Assembly: GCA_002437285.1 (NCBI GenBank) | Contig: DJOV01000030.1 | Location: 1 to 20,247 of the forward strand | DNA from: Prevotella sp. UBA6429 | GTDB lineage: Bacteria; Bacteroidota; Bacteroidia; Bacteroidales; Bacteroidaceae | Length of the DNA: 20,247 bases | Direction of reading: 5' to 3' | Shown: one piece after another, positions 1-8,700 of the stretch | How the letters are laid out: each line of letters begins with the position of its first letter | Position numbering within the stretch: position 1 is the stretch's first letter | The notes under the pieces: generated by a model | The model's input: only the letters and a program-made list of their open reading frames with translations | Told to the model about the DNA's origin: nothing | The model's database searches: none | Translations under genes and position numbers: made by a program

Positions 1-213
1 ACCCTTTATCGCAAAATTACCCCACGCAAATCGCATCGCGACCGACCGAAAACGTCATTTTCGCGTTCTATTTCACTTGAAAATCCGAACAAACTTTTTG
101 GCAATAAATATTGACAGAAATGAACGTGGGCGGTCGGCGCAGTCTTCCCTCCTGGTAGATCCGTTTGCGTTTCATTGCTTCCACGGCTCCGTGACAGTAA
201 CTATGTGCGCCTC

Positions 214-245
214 TTTGGCACAATCTTTGCTTTCTTTTATCGTTA
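214..245 (+). promoter_or_regulatory. Possible Bacteroidota-type promoter of the DUF3737-PatB operon
   Basis: A TTTG (214-217) is followed after 20 nt by TATCGTTA (238-245). This resembles the primary Bacteroidota promoter pattern, TTTG near -33 and TAnnTTTG near -7, but the -7 element matches only four of its six fixed bases. It would leave a 5' leader of about 25-30 nt before the ATG at 276. Positions 1-213 hold no gene or other element I can support. Confidence 0.22.
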
Positions 246-275
246 TCATATCAACGAACAAAACGATTATCATCC

Positions 276-1121
276 ATGGATTCCATTCACGATCTGACCT
301 TTGGGGGCGAGCGCCCTCTCTTTGGCGCCCACGATGTGGTGCTCGAGAATATCACGATAACCGACGGCGAGTCGGGCATCAAGTGTTGTCACGATGTGGA
401 GTGTCACGACTCCAAGTTTTATGGCAAGTACCCTTGGTGGCACGTTGACCGTAGCCTGATCACCAGTTGCTACTTTGCGCCAGCCAGCCGTTCGGCCATC
501 TGGTATAGCAACGACATGGTGATGCGTGACTGCGTCATCGACGGACCTAAGTTCTTTCGCGAGATGAAGAACCTGGAGCTGGAAAATGTCACCATCAACG
601 ACGCTGACGAGACCTTCTGGCGTGTTGACGGGCTGAAGCTGAAAAACGTCACCCTCCACGAGGGAACTTATCCCTTTATGTTCTCCAAAAATATTTACGT
701 TGACGGCTTGGTCTCCGATGCCAAGTATGTGTTCCAGTATTGTGAGAATGTGGAGGTGCACCACGCCAGGATCACCACAAAGGACTCCTTTTGGGAGTGC
801 AAGAACGTCACGGTCTACGACTCGGAGCTCGACGGTGAGTATCTGGCTTGGCACTCCAAGAACATCAAACTTGTGCGCTGTCATATCTCCGGCGAGCAGC
901 CCCTGTGCTATATGGACGGCATCACGCTTGAGGATTGCACCTTCGATCCCGCTTGTGACCGAGCCTTCGAGGACTGTGCCCGCATAGACGCGCGCATCAC
1001 GGGGGCGATCACCGAGGTGAAGAATCCCATCAGTGGTCACATCGTGGCCGACAAGATTGGCAAGGTGACCATCGACCAGTTTGCCAAAGGTCATGACTGC
1101 AAGGTGGAAGAAAGACGATGA
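276..1121 (+). CDS. DUF3737 family right-handed beta-helix protein
   Basis: This 281-residue protein has no signal peptide or membrane segment, so it is probably cytoplasmic. The N-terminus (TFGGERPLFGAHD, about residues 8-20) followed by ENITI and a chain of repeats about 20 residues long fits the DUF3737 family. Repeat examples are LELENVTIND, LKLKNVTLHE, VEVHHARITT, VTVYDSELDG, IKLVRCHISG and ITLEDCTFDP. Regularly spaced beta-strand motifs with aromatic and Cys/Asp positions suggest a right-handed parallel beta-helix like that of pectate-lyase-fold proteins. No catalytic pattern is visible, and no biochemical function is firmly established that I know of. The ATG at 276 was chosen because the family-like sequence begins right after it. 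The stop overlaps the start of the PLP enzyme by 4 nt, which implies translational coupling and a shared process. Family call fairly sure; function unknown. Confidence 0.8.
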   Translation: MDSIHDLTFGGERPLFGAHDVVLENITITDGESGIKCCHDVECHDSKFYGKYPWWHVDRSLITSCYFAPASRSAIWYSNDMVMRDCVIDGPKFFREMKNLELENVTINDADETFWRVDGLKLKNVTLHEGTYPFMFSKNIYVDGLVSDAKYVFQYCENVEVHHARITTKDSFWECKNVTVYDSELDGEYLAWHSKNIKLVRCHISGEQPLCYMDGITLEDCTFDPACDRAFEDCARIDARITGAITEVKNPISGHIVADKIGKVTIDQFAKGHDCKVEERR

Positions 1122-2287
1122 AAAACTATGACTTTTCCCATCCCGTCGACCGTCGCCATAGCGACTCGGTGAAGTGGAATCATTTCCCTGAAGACGATGT
1201 CATCCCCCTCTGGGTGGCCGACATGGATTTCCCGGCCGCACCTGTCATTCAGGAGGCTCTTCGCCGGCGCGTGGAACACGGAGTGTTCGGTTACGCGCAG
1301 GTCGATGACGATTATTATGATGCCATCTTGTCTTGGCAGCGCCGGCGCCACCACTGGCCGGTGGAGCGCCCGTGGATTCTCTACACCACGGGTGTGGTGC
1401 CCGCCACCAGTTGCGCCATCAAGGCCCTCACCCTTCCGGGTGAGAAAGTGCTCGTCATGACCCCAGTCTACAATTGTTTCTTCTCGTCCATCCGCAATCA
1501 GGGCTGTGGCGTGGAGGAGTGTGCGCTGCTACGGCGGGGTGATAGCTATGTCGTTGACTGGCAGGACTTTGAGGCGAGATGCCAAGACGAGAAGGTGACG
1601 GTCTTCCTGCTCTGCAACCCTCACAATCCTGTGGGGCGCGTTTGGACGCGCGAGGAACTGGAGCGCATGGGCGACATCTGCGCCAGGAACCATGTGCGCG
1701 TCATCAGCGATGAAATCCATTGCGAACTGATGATGCCCGGACAGACTTTTGTGCCTTTCGCGGCCGCCAACGAGCTGAACGAGCGCAACAGTGTCACGCT
1801 GTGCTCGCCCTCCAAGTCGTTCAATATCGCCGGGTTGCAAAACGCTTATCTCGTTTGCCGTGACGACGAGATGCGCCGCCGCATAGACCGGGTCATCAAC
1901 ATCTTTGAGGTCTGTGACGTCAATCCCTTTGGCATAGAGGCGCTCAAGGCCGCTTATAATGAGGGTGAGCAGTGGCTTGACGACCTCTGCCACTATATCT
2001 ATGACAACTATCTGTGGCTCAAGACTTTCCTTGCTGAGCGCCTGCCCAATACTTCTGTTTGCCGACTGGAGGGCACCTATCTGGCTTGGGTGGACATACG
2101 GGCGCTGGGCATCAGCAGTGATGAGGCCACACGGCGGTTGCTTCATGAGGGACGGGTCTTTGTGTCTTCCGGCACGCTCTATGGTCAGCGTGATGGTGAA
2201 GGATATCTGCGCATCAACCTCGCCTGTCCCCGCCAAACGCTCGAGGAGGGCATGCGGCGGGTTGCTAAGGTGCTATATTATATATAA
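1118..2287 (+). CDS. MalY/PatB family PLP-dependent C-S lyase (cystathionine beta-lyase-like) / aminotransferase
   Basis: This 389-residue protein has the usual length for MalY/PatB enzymes of fold-type I. Diagnostic segments are PLWVADMDFPAAP near residue 30, CNPHNPVGRVW (residues 166-176), SDEIHCEL with Asp198 as the likely pyridine-nitrogen partner of PLP, and SPSKSFNIAGL with Lys233 as the Schiff-base lysine. The C-terminal YLRINLACPRQTLEEG is also typical. Members cleave C-S bonds in cystathionine or cysteine conjugates to give pyruvate, ammonia and a thiol, and some act as aminotransferases. The exact substrate cannot be read here. The protein is cytoplasmic, with no signal peptide. The ATG overlaps the upstream stop (ATGA), so translation is probably coupled to the DUF3737 gene. 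Two hairpins directly follow the stop codon. I give no gene symbol because MalY and PatB orthology cannot be separated by eye. Confidence 0.9.
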   Translation: MKNYDFSHPVDRRHSDSVKWNHFPEDDVIPLWVADMDFPAAPVIQEALRRRVEHGVFGYAQVDDDYYDAILSWQRRRHHWPVERPWILYTTGVVPATSCAIKALTLPGEKVLVMTPVYNCFFSSIRNQGCGVEECALLRRGDSYVVDWQDFEARCQDEKVTVFLLCNPHNPVGRVWTREELERMGDICARNHVRVISDEIHCELMMPGQTFVPFAAANELNERNSVTLCSPSKSFNIAGLQNAYLVCRDDEMRRRIDRVINIFEVCDVNPFGIEALKAAYNEGEQWLDDLCHYIYDNYLWLKTFLAERLPNTSVCRLEGTYLAWVDIRALGISSDEATRRLLHEGRVFVSSGTLYGQRDGEGYLRINLACPRQTLEEGMRRVAKVLYYI

Positions 2288-2310
2288 GGTACGCGCGTAC
2301 CTTTTATTAT
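2286..2310 (+). terminator. Hairpin terminator overlapping the PatB-like stop codon
   Basis: A perfect 18-nt palindrome (2286-2303) can fold as a 7-bp stem, AAGGTAC/GTACCTT, with a GCGC loop. A T-rich run, TTATTATT, follows. The stop codon TAA (2285-2287) overlaps the left arm. This is consistent with an intrinsic terminator for the two-gene operon, although the T tract is interrupted. Confidence 0.5.
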
Positions 2311-2344
2311 TGTACCCCCTTGACGCTTGCCGAGGGGGTACAAT
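2309..2344. terminator. Second hairpin, perfect 12-bp inverted repeat
   Basis: ATTGTACCCCCT (2309-2320) is repeated perfectly in inverse at 2333-2344, around a 12-nt loop. It begins 5 nt after the first hairpin. No clean T tract follows on the + strand, but read on the - strand the stem is followed by an A/T-rich stretch ending AATAATAAAA. It could be a backup terminator, an RNA 3'-end stabiliser, or a terminator for leftward transcription. Confidence 0.5.
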
Positions 2345-2353
2345 GCTTTCTTC

Positions 2354-2702
2354 CGGATGTTGGAGTGATACTGTTCTTCCGACTCTTGCGTTGGTTTTGA
2401 ATGTAAGCCCCTATAAACTCCATCCCTTTCCGGGGACCCCCTGTCGGGCTGGGGCCCCATGCGAGCCTTCGGGTCTTGTGAGCAGAGCTCACGCCCGCCG
2501 TCTCGCCTTGCCCCCGCGGCTGTCACCGCCTTCCCCTCGAGTGATGGCTATAAACCGAGTGAAACCGCTCACGCCATTCATCCGCCCATGTTCACGAAGT
2601 GTAAACAGCACAGTTTGCGTGTCATGCGTAAGCTGTTTAACCAGTTTACACTCCTGCTGCGTGAGCGGTTTACATTCAAACCGCATCACTCCAAATACCC
2701 GA
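2354..2702. repeat. Possible degenerate inverted-repeat element in the intergenic region
   Basis: TTGGAGTGAT (2360-2369) and TTTGAATGTAA (2396-2406) recur in inverse as TTACATTCAAA (2670-2680) and ATCACTCCAA (2685-2694). The match is 11/11 and 10/10 bases, and the order from the inside outward is the same on both sides. A looser match (CCGGAAGAA against CCCGAAGAG) lies just outside. The spacing between the two blocks differs, 26 nt on the left and 4 nt on the right, so the ends are not a clean terminal repeat. Between them is a GC-rich tract (about 2430-2530) with the palindrome GGGGCCCC and the hairpin GTGAGC-AGA-GCTCAC (2478-2492). No transposase is present. It could be a decayed MITE-like or other dispersed intergenic repeat, or a structured regulatory leader. 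I cannot tell which. Confidence 0.4.
2557..2677. repeat. Cluster of GTTTACA-like motifs with nested inverted repeats
   Basis: A motif close to GCGGTTTACATTC occurs at 2665-2677. Variants lie at 2643-2654 (CAGTTTACACTC) and 2632-2641 (GCTGTTTAAC), and in inverse at 2596-2609 and 2557-2568. A further inverse copy lies outside the cluster near 2395-2408. The copies form nested inverted repeats. The outer arms are 13 bp (2562-2574 with 2659-2671), the next 9 bp (2598-2606 with 2644-2652), and an overlapping alternative is 7 bp (2603-2609 with 2632-2638). A 6-bp stem with a 6-nt loop (2666-2683) competes with the outer pairing. This could be an operator array or a switching RNA structure about 180-300 nt ahead of the large operon. 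Its role is unknown. Confidence 0.5.
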
Positions 2703-2859
2703 AGAGCCGTACCATATTTCTCGTGCTTCTTTCTTAGGCATATTACTTTTTTATCATTTTCTTAAAACTTTTTAGGTTTCCCGTGCGGAAATAGGTGGGT
2801 GAGTTCGTATTCATTAATAGAATATTCAAAAAGTTATATAACAATAAAATCTTTAATGT
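2703..2859 (+). promoter_or_regulatory. AT-rich leader ahead of the FAS1-SusCD operon
   Basis: This stretch becomes strongly A/T-rich towards the ATG at 2860 and has no Shine-Dalgarno sequence, as is usual in Bacteroidota. It carries a small inverted repeat TTTCC/GGAAA (2777-2791) and another, TATTC/GAATA (2808-2824). No good TTTG/TAnnTTTG pair is visible. The best candidate, TTTC at 2777 and TGAGTTCG at 2800, is weak. The operon promoter is probably in or upstream of this stretch, but I cannot place it. Confidence 0.3.
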
Positions 2860-5736
2860 ATGAACTACCGCTTTTCTGAACTGGCCAGAAAGATAGCAAT
2901 GTCTCTCTGCTTAGCAGCTGTGGTGGGAGGATTTACAGCATGTCATGACGACTACGACCTCGACGACCCCGGGAATTACCCGAGTTGGCTGGGGCAGAGT
3001 ATCTATGATGAGCTCAAAAAGCCTAACCCCGATCATCTGACCGGTACTTTTACTAATTATCTGCGTCTCATCGACGACCTCGGCTACACCGAGACGCTCG
3101 AGAGAACAGGTTCTAAGACGGTTTTCCCCGCAAACGATGAGGCGTTCGCGCGTTTCTTCGCGAACAACAGTTGGGGCGTGAGCAAATATGAGGACTTGTC
3201 GGAAGCACAGAAGAAACTGTTGCTCTACAACTCCATGCTCGACAACGCCATCCTCGTGGAGATGCTGTCCAATGTTCCCGATGACCAGACCAACATCAGC
3301 TCGGGCATTGCCATGAAGCACCAGACGGGTGTGAACATCATCGACACCATCACCCATTTCTATGGCGCAACCCAGCTGCCCCGCAACAACAGCTATTGGG
3401 AGAAGTTCTACAACCGTGGCATTGACCTGGTCATGGATGCCACCCGTCCGATGATGGTTCACTTCACCGCTGAGCAGCTCACGGCCAACAACATCACGAC
3501 CATGGGTGCCAACAGCGACTTTGCTGTGGTGACCGGTACGGAGTATGATGACCAAGCCAACACGGCTTACATCTTCCGCAACCGCATCATCAATCCGGAC
3601 GTGACTTGTAAGAATGGTTACATCCATCAGATGGAAGACCTGATCGTGCCGCCGGGCAACCTCGCAGAGATGCTTCGCACCAATGGTGAGAGCAACATCT
3701 TCAGCCGTATGCTCGACCGCTTCAGCGCTCCCTTCTATAATGTGCAGGTGACCAACAACTACAACGACTGGGCGCTGGTCAATGGTTATGCCCTCAAGGA
3801 CTCGGTCTTCGAGAAGCGCTATTTCAGCAGCCGTTCGCAAGGCGGAACCTCTTTGACCACCGATCCTGACGGCAAGACGCTGAGCTCCGATGAGTTGCTG
3901 CCGTTCGACCCGGGATGGAACCAGTATTATCCTGACCGTACCAACTCCCTGAGCGATGTGGCCGCCATGTTCGTGCCGACGGATGCTGCCATGAAGCAGT
4001 ATTTCCTGCCGGGCGGTTCGGGCGCGTTCCTCATCGACCAGTATGGTGCCAAGCCCAACAATGAGGAGAACCTCATGGAGAACATCGACTCCATCCCCAA
4101 GAACATCGTGCAGGCTTTCGTTTCCATGCTGATGAAGCCGCAGTTCCTGTCAACCGTTCCCAGCAAGTTTGACAATGTGATGGACGACTCGCAGGATCCC
4201 CTGGGCATCACGCTTGGTGATCTCAACCGCACGGAGGATGGCAAGTATGACGTGAAGATTGCCAATAACGGTGTGGCCTACATGACCAACAAGGTCTTCG
4301 CCCCCAACCGCTATGTGGCCGTCTCCGCTCCCGCATTGCTGTCTGACAACATGCGTGTCATGAACTGGGGTATTCAGGACCAGTCCAACCTGAACCTGAA
4401 CTTCTATGCCTACCTGCTCGCCATGGATGCCAACTATGCGTTCTTCATCCCGACGGACAAGGCGTTCGACGCCTACTATGTCGACCCGGTGTACCTCCGC
4501 CGTTCACCGCGTGTGCTCCACTTCTACTATCGCAAGGACCGTAGCCCCTACATCTTCTGCTCGGCATTCGATTATGATCCTTCGACCGGAACTGTAGGCA
4601 GAGACTCTACTTCTGTGTCTATCAGCAACTTCCGTTCGCAGTTCATCGATATCTTGAACACGCACACCGTCATCCTTGAGCCTGGTGAGAAGCTGGGCAG
4701 CAACCATTATTACAAGACCAAGAATGGTGGTGGCATCTATGTGTCGGGCGGTACTGTGGGTAGCACGGTGGCCGGTGGCTCGCAGATTGATGGTATCAAC
4801 ATCAATGGCGCGCAGAGCACGGTCATCCCCTCGGCTAAGATTACGAAGGTGTATAACCAGAAGAATGGTCAGTCTTTTGCACTTGACCATGTCGTCCAGA
4901 TGCCGATGAAGTCGGTGTATTCTACATTGGCCAGCACGAGCCAGTTCTCCGAGTTCTACAATCTCTGCTCTGAGGATCGCGTGCAGCTCGGTCTCTTTGC
5001 CGGCATCAGCAACCGCACTTCCAACACGCAACCTATCGCTCCGATTCGCCAGTTCACCACCTTCATCGACGCAGGTGGCTATCATGGCCTGGATCAGGAC
5101 GTTAGCTATTTCAGTGGATACAACTACACGGTCTACGCTCCCGACAATACTGCCATGAACAAGGCTTTCCAGCAGGGACTGCCTTCATGGGACAAGGTGC
5201 GCGAAGTGGCCGCACCGTGGCTTGATGAGGAGACGGGTGTGTACGAGGCTGACACCACCGAACAGTGTAAGCTGGCGCAGGCCAAGGTCTATGCGATGAT
5301 TGAGACCATCAGCGATTTCATCCGTTATCATTTCCAGGACAATTCCGTCTATGCTGACAACAAGGTCGATGGTGGCGAATACTACACGGCCAACACCGAC
5401 ACGCTGGGCATCTCTACCAAGCTGACAGTGCTCGGCGGTAGCAACGGTGAGTTCAAGGTGCGCGACAACCGCGGACAGGAAGTGACCGTCAGCAATCGCA
5501 CAGGACATGCTGTGAACCTGATGACTCGCGACTATGTGTTCAACAACACGGCTGCCAATGCCACGCAGTTGCTGTCTTCATCCTTTGCCGTGGTGCACGA
5601 GATCACTACCCCGCTCAATCCTAACGCTCACTCGGACCGCTATGACGGTCTGTGGAGCACGGCTGCTGCCAAGCGCAAACTCATTGGCCATCAGAAACTT
5701 GGACTGAAGAGGCTTGCAAGAATGTATAGGAAATAA
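2860..5736 (+). CDS. Four-repeat fasciclin (FAS1) domain lipoprotein
   Basis: This 958-residue lipoprotein starts with a type II signal peptide: a basic start, a hydrophobic stretch and the lipobox FTAC, with Cys28 lipidated. The following HDDYDLDD is rich in acid residues, like the export signal that sends Bacteroidota lipoproteins to the cell surface. Four FAS1-like units can be recognised by their core motif: residues about 62-265 (TVFPANDEAFARFF), 265-490 (MFVPTDAAMKQYF near 370), 498-690 (FFIPTDKAFDAYY near 528, closing with FALDHVV) and 690-950 (YTVYAPDNTAMNKAF near 755). FAS1 domains are known for adhesion and ligand or protein contacts, and no enzyme motif is visible. It is the first gene of a seven-gene directon and lies 15 nt before a SusC gene. 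I infer a surface accessory or ligand-capture protein for that transporter. The number of complete FAS1 folds needs a structure prediction. Confidence 0.85.
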   Translation: MNYRFSELARKIAMSLCLAAVVGGFTACHDDYDLDDPGNYPSWLGQSIYDELKKPNPDHLTGTFTNYLRLIDDLGYTETLERTGSKTVFPANDEAFARFFANNSWGVSKYEDLSEAQKKLLLYNSMLDNAILVEMLSNVPDDQTNISSGIAMKHQTGVNIIDTITHFYGATQLPRNNSYWEKFYNRGIDLVMDATRPMMVHFTAEQLTANNITTMGANSDFAVVTGTEYDDQANTAYIFRNRIINPDVTCKNGYIHQMEDLIVPPGNLAEMLRTNGESNIFSRMLDRFSAPFYNVQVTNNYNDWALVNGYALKDSVFEKRYFSSRSQGGTSLTTDPDGKTLSSDELLPFDPGWNQYYPDRTNSLSDVAAMFVPTDAAMKQYFLPGGSGAFLIDQYGAKPNNEENLMENIDSIPKNIVQAFVSMLMKPQFLSTVPSKFDNVMDDSQDPLGITLGDLNRTEDGKYDVKIANNGVAYMTNKVFAPNRYVAVSAPALLSDNMRVMNWGIQDQSNLNLNFYAYLLAMDANYAFFIPTDKAFDAYYVDPVYLRRSPRVLHFYYRKDRSPYIFCSAFDYDPSTGTVGRDSTSVSISNFRSQFIDILNTHTVILEPGEKLGSNHYYKTKNGGGIYVSGGTVGSTVAGGSQIDGININGAQSTVIPSAKITKVYNQKNGQSFALDHVVQMPMKSVYSTLASTSQFSEFYNLCSEDRVQLGLFAGISNRTSNTQPIAPIRQFTTFIDAGGYHGLDQDVSYFSGYNYTVYAPDNTAMNKAFQQGLPSWDKVREVAAPWLDEETGVYEADTTEQCKLAQAKVYAMIETISDFIRYHFQDNSVYADNKVDGGEYYTANTDTLGISTKLTVLGGSNGEFKVRDNRGQEVTVSNRTGHAVNLMTRDYVFNNTAANATQLLSSSFAVVHEITTPLNPNAHSDRYDGLWSTAAAKRKLIGHQKLGLKRLARMYRK

Positions 5737-5751
5737 TGCACAAAAGAGATT

Positions 5752-8700
5752 ATGAAAACAAATAATATCAAATATCTGCTTCTCGTGCTCTTTGCCATGG
5801 TGTCAACCTTCGCCATGGCCCAGGGTACGCGTGTCTCGGGTACCGTAAGCGATGCCATGGGACCCATCATGGGAGCGAACGTCACCGAGCGTGATGCCAA
5901 CCAGCGTATCATCTCGGCTGTTGTGACCGATATCAATGGTAACTTCTCTATGGAGATCAAGAACACGGCCAACAAGCTGCAGGTCTCTTATGTGGGTTGC
6001 AAGACCGTGAAGTTGCCCATTGGCTCGAGAACTACCTTCGAGGTCACGCTGGAAGACCAGAATGTCATCAAGGAGGTGGTCGTCAAGGCCAAGAGAAAGT
6101 TCAGCAATGGTGGACTGGCCATTCCTGAGAATGAGGTCTCCATGGCTACACAGAACTTCAACATGGACGAGGTGGAGGGTCTGTCCTTCACGTCTGCCGA
6201 TGAGGCTCTGCAGGGACAGATCGCCGGTCTGGACATTGTGGCCAACTCGGGTAACCTGGGTTCCGGTACCTCCATGCGTCTGCGTGGTGTCACCTCTATT
6301 AATGGTTCGGCTGAGCCGCTGATTGTGGTCGATGACCAGATCTTCGACAATCCCGATGCCAACTTTGACTTCACCAACGCCAATGAGGAGACTTATGCCT
6401 CTCTGCTCTCGGTGAACCCTTCTGATATCCAGAGCATCGACATCCTGAAGGATGCTGCCTCTACTGCCATCTGGGGTTCACGCGGTGCCAACGGTGTCAT
6501 CTCCATCCATACCAAGCGTGGTAGCCGCGGTAACACACGCGTCGACTACTCGCTCCGTGTGCAGACGTCCTGGCAGCCAAAGGGTTACAACCTGCTGAAT
6601 GGTGACGACTACACCATGATGCTCAAGGAGATGTACTACAACCCCAAGCAGAGTGCCACGGCCACTACCAATATCAATGAGATCAACTACAACCGCTCAT
6701 GGGCTGAGTTTGAAAACTGGAACAACAACACCGACTGGGTGGATGCTGTGCAGCAGACGGGTGTCAGCCAGTATCACTACCTGACCATCACCGGTGGTGG
6801 TGAGAAGGCCAACTTCCGTATCTCTGCCGGTTATGACCATCAGAATGGTACCATCATCGAGCAGACGCTCGACCGTTTCTCAACGAAGCTGGCTCTCGAC
6901 TACTTCGTGAGTGACCGTATCACGTTCCGTGTCACCTTCCCGTTGACCTATACCAACAACCACCGCAACTATGACGACAACATCCTCGGTCGCGCACAGA
7001 AGATGAGCCCGAACATGAGCATCTATCGTCAGGACGCACAGGGCAACAACACCAATGAGTATTACACCATGCTCCCGGGTGGTGCTTCCGGCGCCGGCTC
7101 CACGGTGGCTGGTACCTCTTCCTATGAGCTGCGTGACATCCGTAGCCTTGGTAACCCGGTGGCCATCGCACGCCAGGCTTGGCGTGACGAGAAGACTTAC
7201 CGTATCTCGCCTGAGTTCCGTATTGACTATGACTTGCTCGGCACCGACGACTCCAAGACGCGCCTGCGCTACACGGGCTTGCTCTACATGGATCTCTACT
7301 CTTCGAGCACGCCTAAGTACTGGCCCGCTTCGCTGGTTATCCCGTCCTCTTTGAGTGATGCGGCATGGCAGGCAGGCAATTACAACCGCTACGAAAGTTA
7401 CGATTACAACTCGCTGAACCTCAACACGAAGCACACGTTCACGTTCACGCCGCATTTCAAGAATGAGGACTGGTACCTGACGATGATGCTCCGCGGTGAG
7501 ATGTCGGTCGGTAACAACAACAACCAGTCGGTCGTGTCTTACAACACGCCGAACGGCATCAACTCTTCCACCACCAACATCCGTCCCGGAAGCATGAGCA
7601 CGGGCAATGGTGAGTGGCGCTCAATGTCGGCTCTTTACAGCGGTCACCTTTCTTATAAGGGTCGCTACGCCATGGACTTCTCGCTCCGTGCCGATGGTAC
7701 TACCAAGTTTGGTGACTCCAAGAAGTGGGGTTACTTCCCTGGCTTGTCCGGTCGTTGGAACATCTCCGATGAGCCGTTCATGAAGTGGGCTCACTCATGG
7801 CTGTCGATGTTGTCCTTCCGTCCCTCTTGGGGTATCGTGGGTAACCAGCCGGGTTCTGAGTATCTGCAGTATGCCCGTTACGCCGTGAGTGGTGTCTATG
7901 GTCAGAACGACGCTGACGCATCGGCTTACCTTGAGGGCTTGCAGCTCAACAAGCTGCAGTGGGAGCGCACCACGCAGATCAACCTCGGTGGTGACTTCGG
8001 TTTCTTCAACGGTCTGATTGACGGTGACTTCAACTACTATTACAAGAAGACCCGCAACCTGCTGATGCGCAACGTGTCCATTCCTTCCTCTACCGGCTTC
8101 TCAAGCTTGGCTTACACCAATGTGGGTGACATGGAGAACAAGGGATGGGAGCTCAATGTACAGCTCAACAAGTTCGTGCGTATTGGCAAGTTCACGATGG
8201 ATGCCAACTTCAATGTCTCGCAGAACTTCAACAAGATTCTTGATATGGACGAGAGTGTCCTTGAGAGCATCAACTCGGAGTGGGATGCCTCAAGCCGTGG
8301 CTCATACCTGAACCGTATCCAGGTCGGTAACCCGTTGGGTTCCATCTATGGCCTGCGCTACAAGGGTGTCTACCAGTACAGCTATGAGTACCTGGAGAAC
8401 ATGAAGGAGCGCAACGGATGGTCGACCGAGCAGTTCCGCGATTACATCAACAACGACTTCCTTGCCAAGGGCAAGACGGCTCCTATCGCCATCGACGACG
8501 AGGGGCACGTGCTGATGAACTCCAATGGCCTGCCCATCCGTCAGGTCTACAACTTCAATGACGGTAGCTCGACCTACAAGTTCCAGGGTGGTGACGCCAT
8601 CTATGAGGATATCAACCATGATGGACAGATCAACTCGCTGGATATCGTCTACCTCGGCAACTCCAACCCGAAGTGGCAGGGTGGCTTTGGCTTCAAGTTC

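Noticed and set aside
47..63. CGAAAA/TTTTCG inverted repeat as a terminator of an upstream gene
   Set aside because: The stem is only 6 bp and AT-rich with no clear T tract, and no upstream gene is visible to be terminated.
77..448. 123-codon + strand open frame overlapping the DUF3737 gene
   Set aside because: Its second half is the out-of-frame reading of DUF3737, and the first half shows no family features.
2278..2526. Small - strand open frames (82 and 61 codons) in the intergenic region
   Set aside because: They run through the GC-rich repeat and the terminator hairpins, with low-complexity Arg/Gly-rich translations, and no start signal or homology is apparent by eye. A conserved small protein cannot be excluded without a search.
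1959..2765. 268-codon + strand open frame extending from PatB into the intergenic region
   Set aside because: It is out of frame with PatB for its first third and then reads through both hairpins. The Pro/Arg/Cys-rich translation has no domain.
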